NCBI RefSeq assembly: GCF_028389875.1
Contig: NC_084664.1
Coordinates: 38,946,323 to 39,010,322, forward strand
Origin: Rhea pennata
Taxonomy: Eukaryota; Chordata; Aves; Rheiformes; Rheidae
Direction: 5' to 3'
DNA length: 64,000 nucleotides
Shown in pieces: positions 49,526 through 62,300 of the stretch. A model generated the notes under the pieces. It was given only the letters and a program-made list of their open reading frames with translations. It ran no database searches and was not told the DNA's origin. The stretch's first letter is position 1; the number at the start of each line of letters is the position of its first letter. The position numbers and the translations under genes are program-made.

Positions 49526-51327
49526 GAGAAAAAATTTACCATATGTAACTTTTTTCACCTTCATTTTTGAGTGAAAATAAACCTATTCTAAAATTGTGTG
49601 ACTAGGCAATAACCTAAACCCCTAAAACATCGCAGAGTAAGTCACAGGACAGAAAAAGCTGAGCAAACCTGGTTGTTCTCATTCCTTAAATGTTTTTGAG
49701 CACAAAAGTTTTTCTTTAATATACTACTTCAGTAATCTAGCTAAGTCATACTGCTCTCGTGGTGAACATCCAAGAGATGGTTTGCATGAAACCTGTAACA
49801 ATAAGCGTGCATCATTAACCCCTACAAAAAAGGGTTCTTTTAGAAAGATGGAAAATCTCTCTAGTTTCTAGAGGTAAACAGGCTTCCATTCAGGTAGGCG
49901 CACAGTTTTTCTTTTCTTCTTCTTTTTTTTTTTTTTTAATAGAACATCCACAGAGCATTAATTCATTTGTTTTACAGACTCAAGGATCCTTTTGTTTACT
50001 GACCACACGTTTAAGAAAGTGGTCTTTAATAAACCATGATAACCATGATGTTCCTTAAACACATCACATTCCATTTTTGGAATAGGACATTTTAATAATA
50101 GCCCATATTTTCACTTACAAGGCACAGTCACCGTCCTCCTCATATTCCTAGACAATATGAATCCTCCTCCCACTCCCTTTTTAAATAGCAGTGACCACAT
50201 ACATGTAAGTTGAAATCTATGGGTTCAATAGATAAATTCTAGCAATAAAAGACAGGAATCAAGTAATTCTGAATCCCTAGGCGGAATTACTAATTTGCAA
50301 TAAAAAGCAGACACATCATCTGTAGCTCAGAAAACAAGTTCAGATTTTTTTTTTTTACTTAATGTTACTAAATGCAGTAAAAAGTGTACTTACTCAAGAT
50401 AAGAATGGAATTAGGGAACAGCATGATTTCTGATGGTCATAAGGAAACGAGGGCATTCAGTGGCACTATTTTCTGCATTTGCCTATATTCCATATCCAAA
50501 TCACTATCTCTTGAACCAAAACCTGAGCTTTTTCTCCTCAATTATTCATGCAAGTAGTGAATATGGTGTTCCCAGTATAAATAGTGTTCTCAGTCTCTAA
50601 TGCCGTAGTATGTTTTTTGAATAAGGCAGGAATGTCCTGTCCTATACACTGCCGTTTGGGAACAGACACCACATACTGAGATAACAGGCCGTCCTGAAGC
50701 CAAATAAAAGTTAAGCATAGATGGTAACAGCCTTTAATACCAGGTTCTCACAGTTGCTTTGGAGCAACAAAAATTAGACAGCTGCATTAACAGAAATAAA
50801 TGATCGTTACCTTCCAAACAGCAAGCGCTATTGGCAGTCTGATTTAGATTTCCCACAAGAATATAAGGGAAAATGAATCGATGCTGTTTTAACCTTGAGA
50901 TGTAGTGAATCTCAAATCTGGCTCATACGAGTCTTTTGATTGCTGCCTGCATCCTCAGTTGAGGCATATAAATCTCTCCTAGGTACTCCTATACTTTGAA
51001 AGATTTAGAGGTAACCCAATACAGAAATCATGATCTCCTTCCAGTCACCTAATTCCATTGAAAGACAAACAACATACTGCACATATAAACAATGAACACA
51101 GGCACAAACAAGTAATTTAACTTTTAGATTTCTTTGTAAGTACTGCTTTCTTAATTATGCCTTTAAAACAACTGCAAAATTTGAATAGCTCACCTTCACT
51201 TTAGATCTGAAAGAATGGCAAAGCCTTTGAAAAATAGACTATAAATTCTAACAGTTCAACAAAAGAGACTGTCGTTAGTGCTTAATAGATACAAATAAAT
51301 TATTCATTAGTACAACGCACATTTGGG
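46923..51327. other. BTD 3' UTR and BTD-ANKRD28 convergent intergenic region
   Basis: BTD reads rightward and ANKRD28 leftward, so both 3' ends lie here. The earliest plausible BTD poly(A) signal is ATTAAA at 47335-47340, followed by GT-rich sequence; AATAAA at 49576-49581 is an alternative. A G30 run lies at 49495-49524. No gene was recognised in the 4.4 kb. Confidence 0.5.
49495..49524 (+). repeat. G30 homopolymer between convergent genes
   Basis: Thirty consecutive G on the plus strand, preceded by A-rich and followed by GAGAGAAAAA sequence. Exact length may be unreliable in an assembly. Confidence 0.85.
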
Positions 51328-53015
51328 TTTTATTATACTCCGTAAAATATACAGGAATCTTGATGTACTGAAAGAGTGCAGGTAAATACAGTATTCAAGC
51401 AGTCACTATTTCTATGTACATGCTCATTAATTCCTCAAAAACCCCACAAAATTATCAAATAGATCAAAATATTGTCCCATGTTTCCACACTATGTTCAGA
51501 AAACCAGCTGATAATTTACAATATCATAAAGATTTCCAGTTTCACAATACAAAAAGGATAAAAAGGAAATTAGACTCAGTTTGTAGTAATTTATTTGTAC
51601 TTTACCAAGACATGCAAGAATTCCTTGCATGTACATGAACAATTTCACTTGAAAAGTAACAGTTATAGTTAAAGCAGAACCAAATAAAGTAAATACTCAT
51701 ATTTAACAGACAAAACCTCAGTTTTCTTATGTCAGTCTTTCATTTTTCAGGCAATTGAAAAACCACAGTAGTCTGTTATAAATTAAAAAAAAAATCTTCG
51801 GGCAAGTCTGAAATACATTACAGGGACCTGTTTCTTCTGTTTATTTTCTAAATGGAGCACAATAAAGATACACAGCTCTTCCCACAGACCAGACACTGTA
51901 CTTTTTTCTAATAGGGAAACTTACTTTTAAATTCACCTCCCCTCCCCCACCCCATGTAACAGGATTAAAAAAAAAAGTGATAGGGAACAAACAAATTTAA
52001 TCCTAAGTATGATTTTCTGATATAAGGAAGTGGACAAATTGCTGAAAAGATCTCAGTCACAACAGGCTTATCACAACTTTTCAATATTTTATGCGGTTTC
52101 ATACTCCAAGTTACTCTTGTGTATTTTAAATTAAAAAAAGCTCAATTCAAAACCCAAAAGTTAAAAAAAAATCTAAAACAGTGCAACAATTACTGCTTCC
52201 CTCCCAGATTTCCCACCCCTTCCCTTGTTTATTACACTGTACATGTTTCACCCTGACTCCACCTTGTTAGCTGGTTTAATATTATAAAAGTATGACAAGT
52301 TCATTTTCATTTCATCTAAAAGAAAAAGAAAACAAAACTTAAACTACATCTGCTTTTTTCATGGTAGATTTAATAGTGTTGGAAGGCTTTTAGATGATTA
52401 AAAAAAAATCCAACATTTAAAATCAAATCTAAGCTTCTTTCCCAGAAGTAGTTAAGGTTTGGTTAAAACAAATTGTCAATTAACCTTTTCCAGTTTCCAA
52501 AAAAGAAAAAAAAAAGGTACTTAATTAAAAAAATCTTAAGTTATTTGGTCCTTTGGCAATTTGCAGCACAAACAATGCCTACTGTACCAAACTCATTTAT
52601 TGCCTTCAAAATGGTTTTAGTTTTATTGATAATACTTAAATCTAGCATCCTTTCGGTTGTACAATAGTGTTGTTCATTTACATCAAGTAGGGTGCCCAGA
52701 CTGCAGAAATTCTTTCTGGCACCAGAAACAGAATGGTAGAATACAATTAAATAAAACAGTTTTAACATTCTTTATTTTACTTTTTTGCCATGGATTCCAA
52801 GTACTTATTCAAGAATTTATGCTTCTTCTGCAAAATATTCTTTTAAAAATTCTCTTAGAGTCTCACAGGTTTTTCATATGCAATCGCAATAAAAAACATC
52901 TTCTCAAAGGTCTGTCCTGTTTTTGTATTCAAACTCTGACTGCTTTTTTTCCCAAAAGCACAAGCCTGACCATCCAGCGTTAGGGTTCGCTCTTCTGACC
53001 TACAAAACGTAGCTT
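51328..53015 (-). other. ANKRD28: ANKRD28 3' UTR (inferred)
   Basis: Below the ANKRD28 stop codon is AT-rich sequence with many T-rich tracts on the plus strand. Minus-strand AATAAA motifs occur, for example, at 52776-52771 and 51333-51328. The left limit given is the farther signal and is a guess between alternatives. Confidence 0.4.
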
Positions 53016-53302
53016 TCAGTAGGTCTCAGAATCTGAGTCATTGAGTTCGTCTTCTTCTGTATATGGGTAACCATCTTCCCTGCCAATGTTGTTGAAACTA
53101 CAGTAAGAACTATGGTCACTCCTCATGATTGGCAAGGAATCAAAGGTGACAGTTTTTGAGGTGTTGGTGTAATGATTAATGGCATTGAATGTAAGGGAAG
53201 GTAATGTGCTGCTTGATGAAACAGGCATCATCGTGGCCAGAATGAGAGCTAGGCAATCAGCCACATCCTTATTGGGTGCACAGGCCAAAGCTGGTGTGTA
53301 AC
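53016..53302 (-). CDS. ANKRD28: ANKRD28 last coding exon and stop
   Basis: 287 bases; [20 protein letters not shown], the Ser/Thr-rich tail ([33 protein letters not shown]) and the acidic end [16 protein letters not shown] at 53018-53016. Acceptor CTTCTAG. The tail lies outside the ankyrin stack and diverges slightly from mammals around [13 protein letters not shown]. Confidence 0.96.
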
Positions 53303-56300
53303 CTAGAAGTCAAGATAAAACCAAAAACCTTCATTTAAAAAAAAAGGACAATGTAAAAATTTCTCCAAGATCATATCATCTTTCAGCTGCAAAAGTATTA
53401 TATATTGCTTAGTTCTGCACTGTTTTAAAAAACATTGCATAAAATTAAATGCATTATCAATATTTTTTACTTTAACGTATGGAAATATCCCAGAAGTCAA
53501 GGGGCTTTGGAGCAGAGATTTGATTATTTTGTTAAGTAAACTCAGAAGTTCTAGGCCACTGTGAAAAGCCTGGATCTGAAAATAATAAGGAAGTCAACAG
53601 GGTGAGGAGCCGACAGTGATTGGTGAAGGAATTCACTAGGGAAGCCACTGCAGAAACCACAGTTAAACATACTAAATTTTCTTCATCCAGAGGCTTCCAT
53701 TTAGTTGTTCAGCACAGACAGAACAGTGTTATTAAAATATTTATCTGAAAACAGGTTGGCTAAAACATCAAGGCCAATTATTCAAAAGATGAAAATACAA
53801 AATTTCAATCAATCTGTGCTTTATTACAACATAGAGTAATATGAAATTATATAGCCAATATCTAGTTTTTATTTGAGGGAAATAGATTAAGAAAACCACA
53901 AAAGTCTGAGGAAATGCCAGCTGGATTAGTGGGTTAGGACTTGCAGAGAGAAATAAGATCTCTTGGCTGCACAACCGGTCTGGCCAAACTCCATTTGCAA
54001 GGCAAAATTACTGTGACAGCCCTCAAACACAGGAGGGCTCAGGCCTTGAAATGATTTGTAGTTAGCTCATATAAGTGCTTAATCTTTTCTGGGTAACTCT
54101 GGCTCTATTTTTCTCCAACATTTCTCCCTTTGTGATTTCCTCCTTCCTAGGTACTTGCCTCCTCTCTTCATTAACTACCAAGAAAAGTGCTTCAAACTCT
54201 CCTGAGTGGAGGTCTGTCTGTGAGTTGCTCCTGTCTCTAGTTTTAGGCTTAATAACTCAGCAAGCTGCATGAGGATAACTTTTGCCACAGGTCTTAGGGT
54301 ACTCCTACAGCACATGAAGAACAGCACAGAGGCACTGAAATTGGTAGTGACAGTAGCAGCTCTGGAAGCACGACAGTCACATTAGTGCAACTATAGGTAA
54401 CTCAGCTAATTTTGCTGCCAAGGCCAAAGCAAGCTTCTCTACCTGGCTCCATACACAAGTGGGCAGCCAGATCGTCTTGTAGCACCTCTGCAGTACCTTT
54501 CACTGTATGGGGCAGATAAGCCCGCAATGAATTGAGCAGAAGACTCATGTTCACGTACATCTGGGAGTACGAAGTCCAGCACTGCCCTTAAGCCCCATCT
54601 TAACAGTGTATGGCATCCAGGTAAAAGGCAAAGAAGTAACACAAGGCTTTAAAAGAAAGCCACGTGATGGATTTCTATCTGGACGTTAGGAAGGCATGGA
54701 AAAGGAGGCAATGTTCATTTTACCAGCAAGTATTTCAACTACTAAGGAATTGTTTTTATTGTAGAAGTAGGTGCAGTTAAAGTTTTAGGATACAGTTCAG
54801 GAATAGTTACTGTGTGGTCAAACAGTTGTACAGTTGTACAGAAGTTTTAAACAAGTAGGCACATTATGGAAAATAATTGTAGTTAGGACTGAAGAAAACA
54901 GCAAGGAGACAATCTTGCACTTGAACTATTTGCTTAGTACAGACATTGTGCTTGATGCTTGGAACAGATTAAGACAACAGCCCCTGCCCAAAGGTGCATA
55001 CAATCCAAGATAACAGACAGAGAATTCAAGCACAAAACGCACCAGCTGACCATGCGATAGGGCCGTACAGAAGTGCAGCGCAGCAGATGTTTTCATTGTT
55101 AGTAAGGTATCACAGCACTTAAACAGCTCAGAGTTAACAGTGACAGTCTGCAGAAGAGATACATTTTGAGAGGATTCAAAAGCAAGGGCCAGAGCTCGCT
55201 ACACTTGGATGAAGAGTGCATTTCAGGCATGTAAGGCAGAACAGAAGGCTCAGAATTGATACTCAAATGCACATAATTTAACAGCTACAACTGCTGGAGA
55301 CTGTATAATGGTAAGAGGACACACAAGATAAATTTATTCACGCTGGCCATACTTGACATCATTTCTTTTACTAATGTTGTTTGATAACTGTGTTTGAAAA
55401 CTGTGCAAAATCACCAGCAATTTTTTTTCTACTTCTTACAAGAATGCTTCTTGCTAACATCTTGACTACTCATGTCCCTCTGGAACTAAGCATCCCTATT
55501 AGTCATTAAAAAAAAAGGGGGGGGGGCAACCTGACAATTAAGACAATTTCTTGCTTCTATTAAATATTCTCTAAAAACAGCATTTATAATGATACTTAAT
55601 TTTAGATTTTGAGCTTCTGGCTTTCAGAAGTTAGGAATGAAATATCACATTTTTATTCTTTGCTCAAATACAGCAAGATGAAGTAACTGCTTGCTCCATA
55701 AAAGAGTGACATCTGTGTCCTCCACCACTTTCTTTTGTCCATATTATTTTAAAGTTAGAAGAACACCAAAGAATATATTCATGTCCTTTAACAGCAAAGT
55801 GATCATTCATCTCTCAGTGCAACAACAGTTACAAATTCCTTAATTTTCCTTCTAATTAGAAGTTGGTAAATCTACTGACTTCATTGAAACATCCTTACTT
55901 AGTGCTTACATCCTGTTCCCCATAAACTACACTCATATCTGCATAAGTTTTGAAAAGAGAAAAAAAAATCACTAGGGACAGAGAAGCAGAGAATGTTGTA
56001 TGTTCCCATACAACAGAAAATGGATCCTGCATGCCAGACATGGACTTAAGACCAGGACTTTCCTTGCCAAACACTGAGCTGCTCCTCCCCAGGGGTGTGA
56101 AAGTGTCGAGGCTTACAGGAAAATCGGATGTTTATTAATGCGGAGAAATTTCTCAAGATAAACTGAATGAAGCCTTATGCTTGGGAAAGAGAAGAAAACC
56201 TGCTGAGACATGAGTCATCTCTTAAGCACCTATAAGAAAAAAAGTGTTTCAGAAAGCATGAGGAGATCTCAAATATAAACAAGAATCCAAGCAAAAGACG

Positions 56301-59300
56301 ACCTGGGAAAGAACTAGAAAAAGGACCTTTTTTAAAAAAATGCACTAATAGGCCAATTTTTAACGCACTGATAGGCCAATGCTCACCATAAAAACAATGA
56401 ATCCAAAAACAACAGAAACCTCCACATAGCTGCTATGTCAGTCTCTGGATTTAGAGACTGCAACAGTCTCCTCTCACTAATGTGCTGCACATTTGTATGA
56501 CACATAATAGACAGATGGCACCAAGAAATTTAGCTAAGTTACATAGACCAAAAAAAAACCTTGAGAAATTGGCTAAATGATCAAAAATATAACTTAGACT
56601 GGTGCCAAGCAGGAGGGGGAGGATAATGAACTTCTCCAGATATGTAGAATCTGCACAAGTTATATAAAATTCAACAAAAATTTTCTGGATGTGGGTGATG
56701 ACAAAATTTCAGCAAGACAGGTGTGGAACATAGGAAAACAACTGAGAGACTCAAATGAGAACTGTTATAGAACCCTCATGATTAAGGGTGTCATGACTGA
56801 TATAGAACTGATAATGAACCCTCGACGTAATTTTTCTTGAGAAGGATACTGCACAATTAATTAGTTGTTGCAATTGCATTTAATCTTGTGAGAGCCCAAA
56901 GAATTAAATTTTTTCAGAGACATTAGTTCCTAAACATCTCAAAAAGTGACTTTACTACAATAAGAGAACCTCTATAACAAAAATAGTAGGATTTTAAATC
57001 TAGAGTTTTTAAAATAATACTTTATAAATTTATAAAAATGTGTAATCCAGATAAAGTAGCAGAGGGGTATGAAGTAGTTTTGTACAGATACAGATATACA
57101 TACAGACTGCTTGCAAAAAAATATCAAGTTCATGTAGTCTTTATAGAAAGGGAAACAACTTGAAAGATGAAATGGGGATCACCACTCCATAAGATCTGAG
57201 GTTATGCCAGATACAAACATATTCTACATATCAAGACACACTTCTGTGTAAAAGGTTAATTGAAATTTTACTTCCAGTTTCATCCAGCTCTATCTGAAAA
57301 TGCCAATGCTTGTGTGGGCAGTCACTATACCTATATGAGTTATGCTGAAGAGAATATCAGCTCTGTGATGTGAAAGATTCCAGTGACTATTTTTTCAGTG
57401 TTTTCTATGCAAACAGTTTCCATCTTTGAAAAAAAAGGAATCATACTCTTTCAAAAAAACCCTAATTTTTCCTATACTTCTACTCCATTATTAGAATTAA
57501 ATAAATATATGTAATCATTTTTTGCTTTAGAAACACTTACACCCTGGTGGTGAATGCTAAAATCCAAGAGAAGTTAACCTAAAGCAGAAAGTGGCTATCA
57601 CTACTGCCAACCTTTCCATTTAATATAAAAGATAACCAACGGAAAGAAGAAGAAACCTTTTGCAAGTGTAATAGCCAACTTGCTGACGTACTAATACTTC
57701 CAAGGATTAAGAAAAATCTACCATGACAGGTGAAGTAGATTGATAAATCCCCTGGAAACTTCTCTTGCTCTCTCACAACTGGAAGTATTCATAACTTTGC
57801 ATATATTATATTCTGAACTAGCACATTTGCCCAGCAGACAAATAATTCATTATGAATATTCTCAAGGCTGCTTAAAAATTTATAAAAAAAGAAACTGCTA
57901 CTAGAAAGAAAAGTTAGGAGCCACAGTGAAGAACAGATTAGGCAGTACTCAAAATTATTTTAAATTTAAAATATTAGAAGAAATTTAACAGGCTATGCTT
58001 AGATTCTCAGCCAGAGAACTATGACTTATACAAGCAGCTTTCTCTGTTAAGTCAAAGATTCACCCTAACAAAGGACTGACTGACTGCAGACGAAAAGCCC
58101 ATGAAACTGGCTGTACTGGCTCCCACATTTAGCACACTTGCGACGAGAAACAAAAATCAAAAAGGTATGTTTTCCAACCTTTTCATTTTAGGAAGTTTCA
58201 TTTAGCAGCTACTAAACCTTTTCTCCTCCTGCTCCCTATTTCAAGCAAGGAATGATCTTTAAATCACCCATGTCACTTTAAGCAGTGTCATCTGAGAAAC
58301 ACTGCAATTGGAAAGTCACAGTAAACATCAAGGGAGGAAAAACTTCTCAAAGCAGAAAACGAGCAGCTGCTGCTTTTCTTTAAAAGGTATTAGTTTGAGG
58401 TTGGCAGAGCAGTAGACAATCTCTCAAAAGCACATCTTCGGAGGACCACAGATCGCTTACATGAGAATATGCAAATGAGAAGTCAGTGTATCTATTTTTT
58501 TGTTCTTGCAATGTATAGGATTTGTTCCCTGTGATAAGGCAGTTACTTTTTCTTACTTCTATGTGGTAAAAAACTCTCAAGAGCCAGAAGCTTCACACTC
58601 AATAACTGGGATCTGTAATTCACACTTACTTTTAAAAACTTTTAAAACCAATACACTCTGGTAAAATGAATGGCAATTCAATCCAGCTTCCTAATAGCTG
58701 AAAGTTATAATGCACTTTGAGCATTAGGTTTTTCAGGCCATTTCCAGTATTGCTAGACCTAATGTACTTAGACTGCAAACTCAAATCAGACATATGATGA
58801 CTTACATTTTCATTCTGAAAAACCTTTGTTCCTCTTACACTTTTTCTGCTTTGCAAAAATGCCCCATCATCACCAACACAACACTTTTTCTGTGGAGAAG
58901 CCTACTATAAAGCTTATGTGAAATTTCAAAAAGCAGTTACTGTTTTTCAGTGAGTTGAGTTTAAAACCACAGTTCCTTATGGGGAAACAAGGTTAAATTT
59001 ATTCTTACCATTTTCATCTACTGCAAGTACACTTGCTCCCTTCCCTAGAAGTTCTTGAACTACAACAGTTAGTCCATTCCGAGCAGCAACATGCAGAGGT
59101 CTGTGAAGACAAGCAAACTGATATATAAACCTTAGAACAAGATATGAAATAAGATTTTAAGTAGCTTGCATCTAATTAATTGATTACTGAAGTATTTATA
59201 CTTGCATGTTATTTACATGCTATCTAAACACTGGGGATATAATATCTAAGAGGGATTAAAGAAGGCAATCTCTTCTTATTGTAAAGAAACTGTACCATAA

Positions 59301-62300
59301 CTTGTGTGCTTTCATTCTGTTTTATAGCATTATACTGAGAGTAAGTAGCTGCTGGAACAAGTGTACCTCCTTAAGTATTTTATCACATTAAAAATTTAGG
59401 ATCAACTAGTATCTCACTGCTGATGTAAATCCTTCATTGAACTGTGAAAAGTGACATATCTGAACGTTACCGTATGTTAAAAAATAACTGCACGTTTCAG
59501 CTAGTTTTTTTTATTAGCTAGCTCTGAAGAAGAGCAAATCTTAATTTGCCTCAAATGACTTTTTAACTGAAGTGAATTTTAACTGAAAAATTAGGTAATT
59601 CATAAAACAGAAAAAATATTGGCTTATGGGAAATCTCAGTGAGTTGCAATAACTCCACACAGAACTCCCTGAATCACAATACTATAAAAATTTATTTAGC
59701 ACCCTTTTCACTCAGCTAAAACTACAACTTCAAGCTTAAATGAAATACCTTTTGCATTAAAGTTGGTTGAACATTTGGTACCTATTACACAATACGTATT
59801 CAACCAATTTGAAAAAAAACTCTGAAAAAATATAGGGGTTTTTTTTGAGTATGATACTGGTTTTAGCAAAAACAACAAAAACTGATTAGTAAAACACTAC
59901 TCAGTGGTGATACATACGTTTGCAAGGCTGCATTGGTGGCATTAATGAGGTTTCTATCCGTAATCTTCTCCAGTATTAACAAGGCACTAGTCTCATGACC
60001 CTTAATACAGAGCAAACACACTGTCATATAACAAATCCACTTTAAAAATTACTTTCAATGCCTTTTCAAAGAGGTAAGTTAATATTTGCAAACAGTATTT
60101 GGTAACATAAAACTCAATACTGATCAAGTCAAAATAAGCACACACCTTGCTGCAAGCCAAGTGGAGTGCTGTGTTCTTAGAATTGTCTTGCAAAGTCAGA
60201 TCAGCCTTAGCACTGCTAACCAGCACCTCTGGGGGAAATAAAGATCTGCATTAACTAAAGCATATTCCTTTAAGTTTCAATGGCTTACATTTGTGCAAAA
60301 TGAAAACATCAATTTGACAAAAAAGTCCACAATAAGGTTAGTATAAAAGCAACTTTACCTGTAGTAAGATATTACTATTATTAATAGAGTTAACAGAAAT
60401 AAATAAAGCTTTCTCTTTACCAACTGTATTTGTCTGTCCATTTTCTGCAGCCATCATTAAAGGTGTTTTCCCAGAAGCATCTACTGCATTTACTTGAGCA
60501 TTATGACTGAGCAGAAGCTGTAGACACTCAACATGATCTGTAAAAGCTGCTGCATGAAGAGGAGTTCTACAAAAAATGAAAATATGCTCACTCTCAGGAA
60601 AAATTTCCTGGGCTTTCTACTTTATTCAAAGGTATATACTGGGATCCTGCAGATACAGAGATTTGGCAGGTAGTCCAAATGATGCTCCGAAATCATTATT
60701 GTTGGAGTTGTGACAGGTGCCTTTATAAAGTCATCCCCAAGTTTCAAATAAATGGCTCTTTATTAGCCTCCTACAATACAAATACAATTTGATAAAAATT
60801 TCTACTACCCATCATGTGATGCAATTGTAAGCATGCCCAAACTAGTTTACACAATAAAAAACATTCAAGTCTATCGATTCAGAATAGGATTTTAAAAAAC
60901 TCCAAATTTTATTTCTAGCACTGACTTTAAAAAAAAAAAAAAAAAAAAAGCCTTGAAGAATAAAAAGAGAGGAAAGGAACTAACAGAGATAGTGAATTTA
61001 AAAAGGCCAACAGTGACAGAATTTAACAGAACAATGCAACTATTATATTACAAACATTTTTTCCAATATGCAGTTACACTCTTACCTTCCTTTTGAATCT
61101 GTTGAATTTACAATACCAGCACCTAGTGTATCAATTAACATTTCTGCAGCACCTTCATTATCATTTATCCTATAAAAAAGTAAACATGCTGTTATTTACA
61201 GACTGATAAAGTTTTTGTTAAATACTGCAATGAAATCCGTAAAGAGTAATTCTGAATTCCTTACACAGCACAATGCAATGGACTGAAAGAATTTCCTTCC
61301 AATTTCTGGAAAACTTCCTGTTCCAGCAGGAGCTCTACACAACTGTCATGACCTAAAGCAAGTGTAAAAGTTAGGTATTACAATAATAATAATAATAAAT
61401 GTATCTATTATATATATGGATAACAACATAAACCAATTAGCTAAACTAGATTAAGCAAGATCTTCTTTAGAAGTTCTAAAATGATGCACAAGTTATATAC
61501 ATATTGTTAACCTGAAAGGCATCTCATGCTGTCTGAAGAACATACAGTACAGTTAACAATTCTTTAAACCTACACTTTTCAAGCTTTTTTACATTCACTG
61601 CTTTGTCTATACAAAAATGTACTTATTTCAGGGAGATTTTTGTTCCACTGAGTTCAAAACACTATATAAACACTTCAAAACTTCCTTCTGTCACCTTTCT
61701 TCATGAGACACACACTGGTCATTTAGCAATTGTTTATACCAAGCCAAGAAGTAACTGAATTCTGTTAGCAGTACAGGTCCCCAAGGCAAGGGAAGGAAAA
61801 CTGTCTGCAGACATAAGCTCTCATTTCCACACCCTGCAGTAAGTGAAACCACAGCTTGATAACACAGGTGCTTCAATAGTCAATCCTGTTTAAGAAATTA
61901 CTGCCTGGACAGCCCAGGAACAAGCAACTGACATTACACTGCTCCTCAGGCTGACAACTGTGCACTGTACATTATCAGGGAACTGATCCACATTAAAAAT
62001 AACCTTGGGAGCGAGGAAAAGGAAGGAAAGAGGTAGGAAAGACAGTATTTTGCCAATAAGATCATCTCCCTTATCTGATTTACAACATAACCTCAGCAAA
62101 CAGCGTCAAGAGAGCAAAAGAGCAAGAGTTCCTTTCTGGGGATGTTCTCTCTTGAGGAAACTATATCTCAAGTTACTGCATGACTGCGTATCATCAGGGA
62201 TGACTGCATGACTGTTATATTGTTAGATGTTTCTTAGCAAATAACTCTGAAAACCACATAGTGATTAAAAAAATACTGGAACAAGGTATAGAGCCTACAA